Below, piece by piece: positions 17,972-26,664 of a DNA stretch of 64,000 nucleotides. The position numbers and the translations under genes are program-made. Source of the stretch: Dyadobacter chenwenxiniae (GTDB lineage Bacteria > Bacteroidota > Bacteroidia > Cytophagales > Spirosomataceae); NCBI RefSeq assembly GCF_022869785.1, contig NZ_CP094997.1, forward strand, positions 124,001 through 188,000. The letters run 5' to 3'. The notes below the pieces were generated by a model. It made no database searches and was not told the DNA's origin. It saw only the letters and a program-made list of their open reading frames with translations. Each line of letters begins with the position of its first letter. Positions within the stretch are counted from its first letter, which is position 1.

Positions 17972-19324
17972 CTATTTCAATGTTATAATCTGGCTATATC
18001 TTTCGGTACGCTCTGTTCCGCGGATGACGTGAATGGTGTATCTTCCATCGGGGACGGTGTCGGGGATCGGGTAAGCAAGCAGTGTAATAAAGTAATCAAA
18101 CATGCCATAGATGTCACCGGAATAGGGAAGTGCATATTCCGCTCCGGTGTGCTGGTTCACCAGAATCAGTTCGTTATGAGCGGGGAAAGGACCCCAGGCT
18201 TGAGTGTATGCAAGTATGGGCTCATTCCGGTTAATTTCATTGGTAGAAGGGTAATAAGGTAGCTTTTCTATCAGGGGTGTAGCGAAAAAACTGCGGAGGG
18301 ATGGTTGTGTCACAATTCTCAGGATCGGCTGAGTGCCATGCTTTCGGACGTAAAAATGGTCATCGCCTAAATATCTGTCAAGCCAGAATCTTTCTTCAAA
18401 TGGCTTCTGCTCTTTTCCGTTCAACAGATAGGTGATCTTGTAATTTCCCAAGCCGATGGCCGTTGGCAGATTTCCGGATAATGTTCCCGGTCCCTCGTAT
18501 TTCAGCGAAACGCGCTGAGGAGCTATAAAATCATTTTGGATAATGGCTTCATATTTGGCTGTGGGAGATAAATTGTAGGCTACTATCTCAAAATACCGGT
18601 CATCTCCCTGCATTTGCCAGGATCCCCTTTTGAACTGGATCGCACCGGGGCTGACTTTTATCTGAGCAGACAACAGTTCTGTTTTAGCTCCCCACACGAT
18701 CTCCGCAATATATTCCCCGGGTAATACAGAGGGAGGCAATGTGTAAGTCGGTTCATTCCCGGAATTGGCATAACTTTCGTCGGCGTACAATTCTTTTGCA
18801 GTCCGTCCTGTCGTTTTATCAGTTAAACGGATCAAAGGATCACGTACGATTTTTCCACTTACATCGACCGTCGCCTTTGTTCCTTTAAGGTCAAACGACG
18901 TCGAAATTGTAACGTCGGGACCAATTTTAAGATGGTAATTTTGGACAGGCTTATTAAGCTGGATAGCTTTATAGGGTATGACAATCACATCAAAATTTCT
19001 TCTTTCACGTGTGGTACTTTCCAGTTCAAGCCTGATTTCCTGCCCTTCGAAACTGATCCCATTTAGAAGGGCAGATTGTGAAGAATAACCCGAGCCGAAG
19101 ATAACGTCGGGTTTGATGAAATTTCCTTTGGAATAATGCTCTGGCAAATGCACCACAATGAGGTTCTCTCCTACAGTTATGTTTTTCTTGTCGATTTCTG
19201 GTATTGAAAAATCGAGAACATCAATCTCCTTAATCTCGACGGGCGTTGCTATCGGATCATCTTCTTTGCGACACTGCCAGAAAAGAAAGGCCATAGACAT
19301 TATGATGTAGAAAGTCTGCTTCAT
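17972..19324 (-). CDS. Predicted lipoprotein of unknown function
   Basis: 450 residues. The N-terminus MKQTFYIIMSMAFLFWQCRK is a short hydrophobic segment with Cys18, followed by RKEDD, a charged stretch that resembles lipoprotein surface-export signals in Bacteroidota. The remainder is beta-rich (alternating hydrophobic strands, several YxL and GxY turns) and probably consists of several Ig-like domains. There is no catalytic motif that I recognise. It stands alone; upstream is a 0.5-kb non-coding stretch. Confidence 0.75.
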   Translation of the reverse strand: MKQTFYIIMSMAFLFWQCRKEDDPIATPVEIKEIDVLDFSIPEIDKKNITVGENLIVVHLPEHYSKGNFIKPDVIFGSGYSSQSALLNGISFEGQEIRLELESTTRERRNFDVIVIPYKAIQLNKPVQNYHLKIGPDVTISTSFDLKGTKATVDVSGKIVRDPLIRLTDKTTGRTAKELYADESYANSGNEPTYTLPPSVLPGEYIAEIVWGAKTELLSAQIKVSPGAIQFKRGSWQMQGDDRYFEIVAYNLSPTAKYEAIIQNDFIAPQRVSLKYEGPGTLSGNLPTAIGLGNYKITYLLNGKEQKPFEERFWLDRYLGDDHFYVRKHGTQPILRIVTQPSLRSFFATPLIEKLPYYPSTNEINRNEPILAYTQAWGPFPAHNELILVNQHTGAEYALPYSGDIYGMFDYFITLLAYPIPDTVPDGRYTIHVIRGTERTERYSQIITLK

Positions 19325-19505
19325 TGGAGAGCAATTTTTTCTGTAAGTTCACAGTTAAAAACAATTGAGAAGTGTTTCATGGTTTATTAATGGGTTGATG
19401 TGTCTTAGCAAGATAAAATAATAATGTATTACCGCATAGTGTTATTATACTATTCTTTCTTTGAATCATTTTAGATTATACTTTATTATCTTGTTTTGTA
19501 TTTGA

Positions 19506-19611
19506 AAAGCCGCTAAAAATCCGAATGTGGTTGTCGCCCCGGCGGATCATATTATTTTGAAGGAAGAGAATTTTAGGGATACAATAGCTTCATCGTCACA
19601 GAATACGATGG
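19506..19611 (+). pseudogene. Relic resembling manC (mannose-1-phosphate guanylyltransferase), internal fragment
   Basis: The plus-strand translation in frame with 19524 reads KNPNVVVAPADHIILKEENF and RDTIA. It resembles the VVAPSDHxILKExxF segment of bacterial mannose-1-phosphate guanylyltransferases, in which the PxDH motif is part of the nucleotidyltransferase site. Only about 30-35 codons are recognisable; the frame is preceded by a stop and runs into a palindromic element. It cannot be functional. Confidence 0.55.
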
Positions 19612-19622
19612 CGCTTTGTAGT

Positions 19623-19674
19623 AAATCTCGGAGAGATGGAACAACATGCTCACCGTTCCATCCCTACGGGATTT
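19623..19674. repeat. Imperfect 20-bp inverted repeat, REP-like element
   Basis: Arms 19623-19642 and 19655-19674 match as inverted copies at 17 of 20 positions, with a 12-nt loop. The inner 8 bp (GATGGAAC/GTTCCATC) are perfect. It sits directly after the manC-like fragment. I recall similar short palindromes scattered in Bacteroidota genomes, but copy number cannot be tested here. Confidence 0.6.
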
Positions 19675-19826
19675 TACATTATCGGCAACGCATTGTGGCT
19701 ACCGATCTTACATCGCTCCGCGATTTGGGAAATGAGAATTGAATATATTAGCAAATAACTACAAGGCCGTTCGAAAGCTGATCGATTTTAGGATTTATTC
19801 AATCAAACAATCTTGATTAAACAATT

Positions 19827-20339
19827 ATGAAAGTTTACTGGTTATGGATGTTGATTTTTGGTTGCGCGCAGGCAGGGAGTTGTCAGTCGCTGAAACAACC
19901 TGTTTATGACTTTGCCAGGTTGAACGATATTCCGGAGATCGATTCAGCAATGGACATCAGCAACCTGACTCCAATGGGGTATAATAAGCTGATCGATAAA
20001 ATGTTTGTCCTCGACCAGAAGTACAGGATCAAAGTAATGAATGGAACGCCTGGAAAACGCAATCAGCATGTCCGCAGGCCGGATTCAGAAACCGGAAAGT
20101 ATTGGCGACTGATGGCGGTTAACGATCAATCAAACCAGGCGTTGTTTTTAAGATTGCTAAAACGATACAAGTGGCCTGCGCAGCCGGGAAAGGATGGTAG
20201 CTCAGTAAAAGCCTGGTATATCGCCTGGCATGCGCATGCTGACCGACAAGGACTGTTTTATCCTTTTTTGGTAGAGGCTGTCAACAGTAAACTGCTTGAC
20301 CGTAAGACATTAGCTTCTTTCCGGGAAAGTATGTATTGA
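19827..20339 (+). CDS. Secreted protein of unknown function, DUF6624-like
   Basis: 170 residues with a signal sequence (WLWMLIFGCAQAGSCQS; cleavage or lipidation near Cys19). The C-terminal half has a recognisable pattern: KYKWPAQPGKDGSSVKAWYI followed by AWHAHADRQGLFYPFLVEAV, meaning a W-P-x-x-x-x-G, a W-x-x-x-x-H-A and a PFL-x-x-A. That resembles DUF6624 proteins, which are helical and of unknown role. No operon partner is obvious; the next gene lies 161 bp downstream in the same direction and is also a small exported protein. Confidence 0.65.
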   Translation: MKVYWLWMLIFGCAQAGSCQSLKQPVYDFARLNDIPEIDSAMDISNLTPMGYNKLIDKMFVLDQKYRIKVMNGTPGKRNQHVRRPDSETGKYWRLMAVNDQSNQALFLRLLKRYKWPAQPGKDGSSVKAWYIAWHAHADRQGLFYPFLVEAVNSKLLDRKTLASFRESMY

Positions 20340-20500
20340 TCATACAGAGCGCGGTAGGGTTCGTTTATAGTTTATTGCTGTCAGCGATATTCCATTGCAA
20401 ATTGCGGATATAAAAGCCAATAAGTCTGGTCAATTGATTTAAGGAAAGACTACATATCGAATGTTACAATAGGCTGCCTTTCACTATAAATGTAAATACC

Positions 20501-21121
20501 ATGAAATCTTATTGGATGTATGCAATCATTTTTGTAGCGTTTGTCAGTTGCACCAGGCAGCCATCTTTGCCCGGTAATAGCACATTTAATGTGACTGCCG
20601 TTTTGAATGATTCCGTTTGGTTTGGAAGTGGCAAGGCGCTAAGAATTAAGGAAGCTGGAAAAAATATTGAAAATGTTCGGAAATTCAATCTGATCGTCCT
20701 TACAGATATAGATTATCCTGGTATGGGTGGCGGCCCAAATCCAAATACCAGCAATGGGTGCCTGGATCCTGAGTGCACCAGGACCCAGAGTCTGGTAGTC
20801 TACAACGTTCCTTTGAAAAAGGGCCGTTTTAATATCGCGAAATTAAACCAGCACAGCACACGGAAAAATGAGTTTGCCAGCCTGTCATACATAGGAAATG
20901 CAGGTGGGCTGCTTAACCACTACGTCTACAAAGGGTTAAAACCTGGATGGATCAGGGTAACAAAATTCGACAAAAAATTGGGGATAGTAGAAGGTCGTTT
21001 TGTTATTTCGTTTAGCCAGGATACTGAATCAGATCTGCCATTACGAAATAGAATGTCGGCCGCAGCCCGATTTACGGATGGGCTTTTTAGAATAAAGATC
21101 ACCGATATTTCAATAAAGTAG
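20501..21121 (+). CDS. Predicted lipoprotein of unknown function
   Basis: 206 residues with a lipoprotein signal (AIIFVAFVSCTRQPSLPG, Cys17). The mature part is beta-rich, has a Gly/Pro/Asn-rich insertion (YPGMGGGPNPNTSNG) with two cysteines in GCLDPECTRT that may pair, and ends in VEGRFVISF and IKITDISIK strands. The GRF-x-x-x-F ending resembles the DUF6252/DUF5025-like lipoproteins of Bacteroidota, but I am not certain of the family. Confidence 0.65.
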   Translation: MKSYWMYAIIFVAFVSCTRQPSLPGNSTFNVTAVLNDSVWFGSGKALRIKEAGKNIENVRKFNLIVLTDIDYPGMGGGPNPNTSNGCLDPECTRTQSLVVYNVPLKKGRFNIAKLNQHSTRKNEFASLSYIGNAGGLLNHYVYKGLKPGWIRVTKFDKKLGIVEGRFVISFSQDTESDLPLRNRMSAAARFTDGLFRIKITDISIK

Positions 21122-21305
21122 GCCGTCCGCACCATCGTGCGAGCAATATTCCGCAATAATGGGGGACGCACATCTTAGGAAACGTCAAAGACTGACCTTG
21201 TACCTTTGGTTGTTAGAGACTCCTTGAAAAACAGCAACTTTCTATTTGAGAAATATTCATTTTTAACTATTTTCACGAAGTCACTAATAATTCAACAGCG
21301 CGATC

Positions 21306-21476
21306 ATGAATAAGCTTCCTTGGGCAAAATACATATTTAGTATCTGGATAGTTGCTCTATCGGCCAGCCTTATTGTTAAGTTTGTTACCAGCAGCTTACT
21401 TATTTTAGGTCCACTATGTATTGGACTCTATTGGATTTCTGTGAAGGGATTGGCTCAAATAAAAGGCTATGAATAA
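21306..21476 (+). CDS. Small membrane protein, 56 residues
   Basis: An ATG-to-TAA frame of 56 codons, too short for most gene callers. It encodes two hydrophobic helices: YIFSIWIVALSASLIVKF and SLLILGPLCIGLYWISVKG, with a Lys-rich N-terminus and a short charged tail (QIKGYE). It is preceded by AT-rich sequence without a strong ribosome-binding site, which is usual in Bacteroidota. No family recognised. Confidence 0.45.
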   Translation: MNKLPWAKYIFSIWIVALSASLIVKFVTSSLLILGPLCIGLYWISVKGLAQIKGYE

Positions 21477-21696
21477 GGCAGTAAAATAACAATGAATTTT
21501 GAAGCCTTTGTCTCTTGATTCAGCTTCAATAGAGCTATGTAATCTCCATCTCCCCACGTCAAAAAGTGCCTCCCATCGGGTGGACAAAGAAATATGATGA
21601 CAACGTCAATTACATTTCGATTTGGCAATGCGATACTTCCGATCTTCATCGGAGGGATCCAGGAAGATTTATATTTATGATCGATTCGTACAGCGG

Positions 21697-22542
21697 TTAC
21701 TTTTTAGGTAAATTTTTCCTGAAATCGGATGGGTTTTGCCCTGTATGGGCTTTAAATATTCTGTTAAAGTGACTTTGGTCTGAAAACCCTGTCAGGTAGG
21801 CAATCTCTGAAAGGGTATGCTCAGGGTTTGCAAGCAGGTCTGTGGCTTTCTCGATTCGAAGTTTTCGGATATACTCTCCGAAGGACAAGTTGCTGAAATA
21901 CTTGGAAAACTCCCTGGATACATACGAGGGATGGATTTGCAGTCCTTCTGAAATTTCTTTCAGGCTTAAACTGAGGTTGGTGTCAATCTGGTCTTGTATG
22001 ATGTCTTTGAGCTCTTTGGCCCATTTGGGCGTTCTCTGGCTCTCCTTTTTCTGTTTGTCCAAATAGGAATTAAAGACAGACAATAGCAACTTTTCTGCCG
22101 GGCTCTGCGTGTGTTTTTGCTTTTGAAGATGCGTTGCCCAGCTGTAAAGCGCATCGTAGATGACCATCCCTTTTTCAAGCAGCTCCTGATCGTCGGTAAT
22201 GTTATAGGCAAGACCGGCGGAGATCGCCCACAGCCCGGACGACTGAGCAGCCAGTGAATGGTCATCCGTATCGGCCCCTCGGATGATGATAGCCATATCT
22301 TTTAATGCTGCGTCCTGGATGTCATATCGTTCCAGAAAGAAGTCAAACGTGCAACGGTCTTCGTAATGGGTAAATTCAGTGTCGGGAACGTCAAAGGGGG
22401 TGGCCTCGAGTTCCACTGCTTTCGCTTTCACCTGATCAAATGGAACAAAAAAGATATGTGCATCCGGATCAATGAATCTTTTGATCAGCCAGGGGCAGGC
22501 AATCCGGTCAATCTTGGGACGCTCTCTTGTAATCCAATTCAT
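21697..22542 (-). CDS. ChrB-like domain fused to AraC-type DNA-binding domain
   Basis: 281 residues from the ATG at 22542. Residues 1 to about 145 match the C-terminal domain of ChrB, the chromate-resistance protein: WITRERPKIDRIACPWLIKR, FIDPDAHIFFVP, FTHYEDRCTFDFFL, IIRGADTDDH and EKGMVIYDALYSWA are all hallmarks. Residues about 165-281 form an AraC HTH pair: LSLKEISEGLQIHPSYVSRE and TLSEIAYLTGFSDQSHFNRI with FKAHTGQNPSDFRK. Classical ChrB has a different N-terminal DNA-binding part and regulates chrA. Here the ChrB domain is the sensing part of an AraC regulator. No chrA transporter is in the window, so the target is unknown. The gene is divergent from a hydrolase 317 bp away. Confidence 0.9.
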   Translation of the reverse strand: MNWITRERPKIDRIACPWLIKRFIDPDAHIFFVPFDQVKAKAVELEATPFDVPDTEFTHYEDRCTFDFFLERYDIQDAALKDMAIIIRGADTDDHSLAAQSSGLWAISAGLAYNITDDQELLEKGMVIYDALYSWATHLQKQKHTQSPAEKLLLSVFNSYLDKQKKESQRTPKWAKELKDIIQDQIDTNLSLSLKEISEGLQIHPSYVSREFSKYFSNLSFGEYIRKLRIEKATDLLANPEHTLSEIAYLTGFSDQSHFNRIFKAHTGQNPSDFRKNLPKK

Positions 22543-22662
22543 TTTATACGCTATACACAAGGCTTAAAGATTCGCCTGTTAGTTTTTGTTACAATAGTAG
22601 GTCAAAAGTTCGAAAATAGTAACCCCGCACGCACCGATAACCCGGATATGTGCAGCTTTAAA

Positions 22663-22690
22663 TCCGCCTTCCTGAAAATGAAGGCGGATG
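22663..22690. other. Hairpin in intergenic region
   Basis: A 10-bp perfect stem (ATCCGCCTTC with GAAGGCGGAT) and 8-nt loop between the divergent ChrB/AraC and hydrolase genes. It lacks a T-tract and lies upstream of both genes, so a regulatory or transcript-end role is open. Nothing else was seen in the rest of 22543-22859. Confidence 0.45.
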
Positions 22691-22859
22691 GCTATTTGTT
22701 TCCGTATGATGAGAGATAGTTAATCCTAATCTTACTATTTGAGGTTATTTCCCGCTTGAATTAGTGTAGGCTTAATACAAGATTCATCTTCGATCTTTGA
22801 AAAATGACCCGAATCTTACGTTATTGTTGCCAGTAATTCACTCTTAAAAAAATATAAGC

Positions 22860-23681
22860 ATGAGCACCTTGCAGCTAAGAGACGGGGCCACAATGTTCTA
22901 CAAAGATTGGGGGACCGGACAGCCCATCGTCTTCCACCACGGATGGCCGCTTTCCAGCGATGACTGGGACACTCAAATGATGTTTTTTCTCCAAAATGGC
23001 TTCCGCGTCATTGCCCATGACCGCCGTGGACACGGACGTTCTACACAAACCTATCAAGGCCATGAGATGGAGACATACGCTGATGATGTAGCCGAGCTTG
23101 TAGCGCATCTTGATCTGAAAGATGCCATACATATCGGGCATTCTACGGGTGGTGGAGAAGTGATACGTTATGTGAACAAACATGGGAAAGGCAAGGTAGC
23201 CAAAGCCGTCCTGGTAAGTGCCGTAACACCCATCATGGTGCAGACAGAAAGTAATCCTGATGGTGTGCCCATGAATGTTTTTGACGAAATTCGTTTGCTT
23301 ACCGCCACGCAACGGCCGCAATATTTCAAGGATTTTTCGAGCGCATTTTATGGTTACAACAGGGAAGGGGCTTTGGAAAAGCAAGGTATTCGCGACAACT
23401 GGTGGCGGCAGGGCATGATGGGCAGCATACTGGCGCATTATGAGTGCATAAAGGCCTTTTCTGCAACGGATTTTACTGAAGATCTCAAAAGCGTCGATGT
23501 CCCTGTGCTGGTACTGCACGGTGAAGACGATCAGATTGTGCCTTATCAGATAACTGCCCTGAAGGCCATTAAGCTGTTGCAAAATGGTAAGCTGATTACT
23601 TATCCGGGCTTTCCACACGGGATGCCGACAACAGAAGCCGAAACCATTAACAAGGATATATTGGAATTCATCAAGGAATAA
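22860..23681 (+). CDS. Alpha/beta hydrolase, non-heme chloroperoxidase (perhydrolase)-like
   Basis: 273 residues, no signal peptide, cytoplasmic. The catalytic triad is Ser95 in GHSTGGGE, Asp224 in LHGEDDQIVP and His253 in PGFPHGMPTT. The oxyanion segment HHGWPLSSDDW and the DRRGHGRS motif are those of the cofactor-free haloperoxidase/perhydrolase branch (also annotated as arylesterases). The natural substrate is unknown. It is divergent from the ChrB/AraC regulator. A long imperfect hairpin follows the stop codon. Length and motifs are canonical. Confidence 0.93.
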   Translation: MSTLQLRDGATMFYKDWGTGQPIVFHHGWPLSSDDWDTQMMFFLQNGFRVIAHDRRGHGRSTQTYQGHEMETYADDVAELVAHLDLKDAIHIGHSTGGGEVIRYVNKHGKGKVAKAVLVSAVTPIMVQTESNPDGVPMNVFDEIRLLTATQRPQYFKDFSSAFYGYNREGALEKQGIRDNWWRQGMMGSILAHYECIKAFSATDFTEDLKSVDVPVLVLHGEDDQIVPYQITALKAIKLLQNGKLITYPGFPHGMPTTEAETINKDILEFIKE

Positions 23682-23706
23682 TCGACAGGAGCATCGCGCT
23701 TCTGCT

Positions 23707-23769
23707 GACGATGAATGTTCGGGTAAAGATGCACTTTTCCAACGCAGCTTTACCCGAATATTTGTCGTC
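23707..23769 (+). terminator. Long imperfect hairpin after hydrolase gene
   Basis: Bases 23718-23728 pair perfectly with 23748-23758 (11 bp), and the pairing extends outward with mismatches to GACGA/TCGTC at 23707 and 23769. It lies 26 bp after the hydrolase stop and probably ends its transcript, though no T-tract follows. Confidence 0.5.
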
Positions 23770-23958
23770 GTTAACTGGGTGCTAATTGCAGCATATACCC
23801 AATCAAATGAAATCAGCATTGCTAAACGTCTGGTTTTAGTTGGTGTCTTGTCTCTTCAAACCGCTATCAGCAAGAAGTTAGTTTAAAAAATCAATTTTCC
23901 CGTTTACAACCATTTAGGGGTTTTTCGCACCTTTTAAAGAAATTGTTAAACTTTGAGT

Positions 23959-24957
23959 ATGAAACGATATATAGCTCTGGCATTGCTGATGCAAAGTTGC
24001 TGGCCACTGGAATTAGGCAAACGCAAGGATGGTGAGTTTCTGAATGATGTAGTTCGCTTGGACGAATTCAACTCAGCGTATGATGATTATAATTCGGATC
24101 TGCCATATAACAAATCCGGACACACTTATCTGACATTTTCTTCCAAAAGAGATAAAAAGGATGTCCTCAATCTAGTCAGTTTTCCGGCACAATTTACCTA
24201 TGACAAACGGTTAGGTTTGAAAAGATATATCGCCGATGGTATTCAATACGACAGCTTTGTGGACAATGGTGCCCTGGAAGGCATGATCTATAGGGCCAAT
24301 GGCAATTTCAATGTGTTTGGGCCAAAGACATTGCGCTTCGGACAGGACATTCAAGGTGATTTTGTAGAGAGGAATTTCCTGCTCTTTTATGCTGACGATT
24401 CTGACGGCAATATGCAGATCAAATACTTTTTGAATGATAAAAAGGGCATTTCAGGACCTTTCAGCTTTGATATTTTGAACTCTGAAAAAGATGACGGTTA
24501 TCCCAGTTTCTCTTTTGCCGGCGACAAGATTTATTTCAGTTCCAACCGGGATGGTGACTTCGATATTTATGAGCTGAGCATACCAAGAAAGGAAAGTGAG
24601 CTGGTGACACCTGAAAGTTTGCTGCATCCTGAATCCTACAAGCTGCGAAAGGTTGAAGAACTTTCAAGTCCATACAATGATAAATGTCCGTACTTCCAGG
24701 ATGGGATGATGGTGTTTGTGTCAGATCGCCCTGGAGGCGTTGGAGGCTCCGATATTTATTATTCAAAGCTTGAAGGTGACAAATGGGGCGCCCCTGTCAA
24801 TGCCGGTCAAAGAATAAACACTGCTCATGATGAATACCGGCCCATCCTTCCTGCGCAAGGACATTTCAATTACCACCTGCTGATTTTCTCTTCGGACAGG
24901 CCAGGCGGAAAAGGTGGGTTCGATCTTTATATGACCGGATTAATTAAGAAATGGTGA
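23959..24957 (+). CDS. PD40/WD40-like beta-propeller lipoprotein
   Basis: 332 residues from the ATG at 23959; the TTG six bases upstream is not needed. The N-terminus MKRYIALALLMQSCWPLELG is a lipoprotein signal with Cys14. The C-terminal half has three PD40-type repeats: AGDKIYFSSNRDGDFDIYEL, MMVFVSDRPGGVGGSDIYYS and LLIFSSDRPGGKGGFDLYMT. Such repeats occur in TolB-like and OmpA-associated proteins of Bacteroidota. The OmpA domain and TPRs that often accompany them are absent. Role unknown; probably at the outer membrane. Confidence 0.85.
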   Translation: MKRYIALALLMQSCWPLELGKRKDGEFLNDVVRLDEFNSAYDDYNSDLPYNKSGHTYLTFSSKRDKKDVLNLVSFPAQFTYDKRLGLKRYIADGIQYDSFVDNGALEGMIYRANGNFNVFGPKTLRFGQDIQGDFVERNFLLFYADDSDGNMQIKYFLNDKKGISGPFSFDILNSEKDDGYPSFSFAGDKIYFSSNRDGDFDIYELSIPRKESELVTPESLLHPESYKLRKVEELSSPYNDKCPYFQDGMMVFVSDRPGGVGGSDIYYSKLEGDKWGAPVNAGQRINTAHDEYRPILPAQGHFNYHLLIFSSDRPGGKGGFDLYMTGLIKKW

Positions 24958-25210
24958 AAGAATGGAGTATGTTTACCCGTAACCCGGGATCATTGGATTT
25001 CTGAAAAATCATTGCCACAGAAACAAGAAGTTGCGCGTCTTGGGAAATACCATCATTTGAATTATTGTTAGACCCAGTTCTGCTATCGAAAGTCAAACGC
25101 GGATTTTCATTTGCCATGCGCAGGCTGGCTGTACAATCGGATCTAAGTAAATTTTAAGACGGTTATTCTTTATCACAAACCAAAGAGGCCTGCATTCAAA
25201 CAAAAAGTCT

Positions 25211-26611
25211 ATGAAAACGATCGTATTTTCAATTATAGCTTATTTTGTTTTTCTATCCGGCTTTGCGCAGACTTCCCACTTGCCCAATTTATCACCTGGT
25301 GACTATTTTAATAACTTTCAAAAATTTACAAACGAAATCCCCGACGCGGACGCAGCATTTACTAACGCACAAAAACTTGCATCCAATCCGGCATACGAAA
25401 ACCTGGCAACCGAATTGATCCACAATAGCTTCGCGCAGAGTTTTATCTACTACAAAGCGGATAGCGCCCGGCTTCAAATGCAGGCTAAACGAAGAGTCCT
25501 GGCAACCGAGATTCTCTCTAAGATGATTCTTGATTCTTCCGCCTTGGTCAGGGGCCAGGTTAAGCCGCTATTTTATTTGACCAAAGTGCAGGAAGCTGCC
25601 CATGATCCTGGACAGCTATCTAAACTGACAAAGGAATTCATAGACTCTGAAGTTGATGGAAAGGATATTTACCGATACCGATCGGGACGGTATGGATTAC
25701 TGATCCTGGGCACCCTGGACCAACATGCCGAGCTTAAATTGCTGTCGCAACTACTAACCGATAAGCTGGCTACCCAGCTTAGAGCAGGACAAGTGGTTGT
25801 GACTGATTCAACCAGCCGTGCCGACCTGGATAAACGTGCATGGTATCGATTTATGAATGCCTATGTAAATTTTTTAAAATCACAGCAGACCAACGATCGT
25901 CAGCAGAAAGAAACTTTGCTTAAAACCGCATTTGAATACAGCCCAGACCTGGTTGACAAGAACCACAAAGGCGGGTATTTCTATGACATGCACATGTTGT
26001 TAGGCCGCGAAAAGGATGGCTTTCAGGATGAATACTTGGCATTCCTTACGCAGAATAAGGATAAAAAGCATATGCTGGCAACGCTTTTATCCATGTCGCT
26101 TGTTGACCCTGATTTTAAGGAAAAGCTCGTAGCAGCGCATAAGGAAGTGATGCCGGGTGATAATTTTGCTAAATACTGGAAAGACGCAGTAGATGCCAGT
26201 GCGGTAAAATCTCCGCCCATTAACCTTGCCGTGTTAGGTAGCAAACCGTTTTCAAGCGAGTCGCTTTCCGGACAATGGATCCTGGTTGATTTTTGGGGAA
26301 CATGGTGTGGCCCCTGCCGGCAAGAACACCCGGATTTGCAAAAGTTCTATAAATCGACGGTTTCTGACAAAACTAAGAACCTTTCTGTTTTAACCGTAGC
26401 TTGTAAGGATACGGAGGCAAAGGTCTTGGCATATATGAGCAAAAATAACTACGATTTTCCGGTCGCTCTGGCAGATAAAGGCGTCGAGAAATCATTCAAG
26501 GTTCAAGGATATCCTACCAAAATCCTCATTACTCCCACAGGAAAGTATGTTACAGTGCCTTATGGTGTTGACTGGGTGAGTTTCGTAAATAAATATGTAC
26601 AAGTGGATTAA
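25211..26611 (+). CDS. TlpA-like thioredoxin-fold protein with long N-terminal domain
   Basis: 466 residues with a signal peptide ending SGFAQ, so periplasmic. The first 320 residues are helical and of unknown type. The C-terminal 140 residues are a TlpA/ResA-like thioredoxin domain with the redox motif Cys366-Gly-Pro-Cys369 (VDFWGTWCGPCRQEH) and the cis-Pro region VQGYPTKILITPTG. It is expected to reduce or shuffle disulfides outside the cytoplasm. A second protein of the same layout begins 53 bp downstream, so the two are probably co-transcribed. Confidence 0.88.
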   Translation: MKTIVFSIIAYFVFLSGFAQTSHLPNLSPGDYFNNFQKFTNEIPDADAAFTNAQKLASNPAYENLATELIHNSFAQSFIYYKADSARLQMQAKRRVLATEILSKMILDSSALVRGQVKPLFYLTKVQEAAHDPGQLSKLTKEFIDSEVDGKDIYRYRSGRYGLLILGTLDQHAELKLLSQLLTDKLATQLRAGQVVVTDSTSRADLDKRAWYRFMNAYVNFLKSQQTNDRQQKETLLKTAFEYSPDLVDKNHKGGYFYDMHMLLGREKDGFQDEYLAFLTQNKDKKHMLATLLSMSLVDPDFKEKLVAAHKEVMPGDNFAKYWKDAVDASAVKSPPINLAVLGSKPFSSESLSGQWILVDFWGTWCGPCRQEHPDLQKFYKSTVSDKTKNLSVLTVACKDTEAKVLAYMSKNNYDFPVALADKGVEKSFKVQGYPTKILITPTGKYVTVPYGVDWVSFVNKYVQVD

Positions 26612-26664
26612 TAGGCTCGTTATCAAAACGGCTAAACCTATTAAGTATCCTTACCTTCAAGCGT

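Larger units (their letters stand above)
19325..19826. other. Intergenic stretch holding a gene relic and a palindromic element
   Basis: About 0.5 kb without an intact gene. Bases 19325-19500 are AT-rich with no clear promoter. The rest contains a fragment resembling mannose-1-phosphate guanylyltransferase (19506-19611) and a palindromic element (19623-19674), annotated separately. After 19740 there is only the leader of the next gene. Confidence 0.6.

Noticed and set aside
21467..21696. Short minus-strand frame containing PPDGRHFLTWGDGDYIALLK
   Set aside because: Looks vaguely protein-like but matches no family I recognise, has no clear start signal and lies in a short gap; not supported as a gene.
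22875..23819. 314-codon open frame on the minus strand opposite the haloperoxidase-like gene
   Set aside because: It is antisense to a gene with clear catalytic motifs, has no recognisable domain and an atypical residue composition rich in His, Cys and Tyr.
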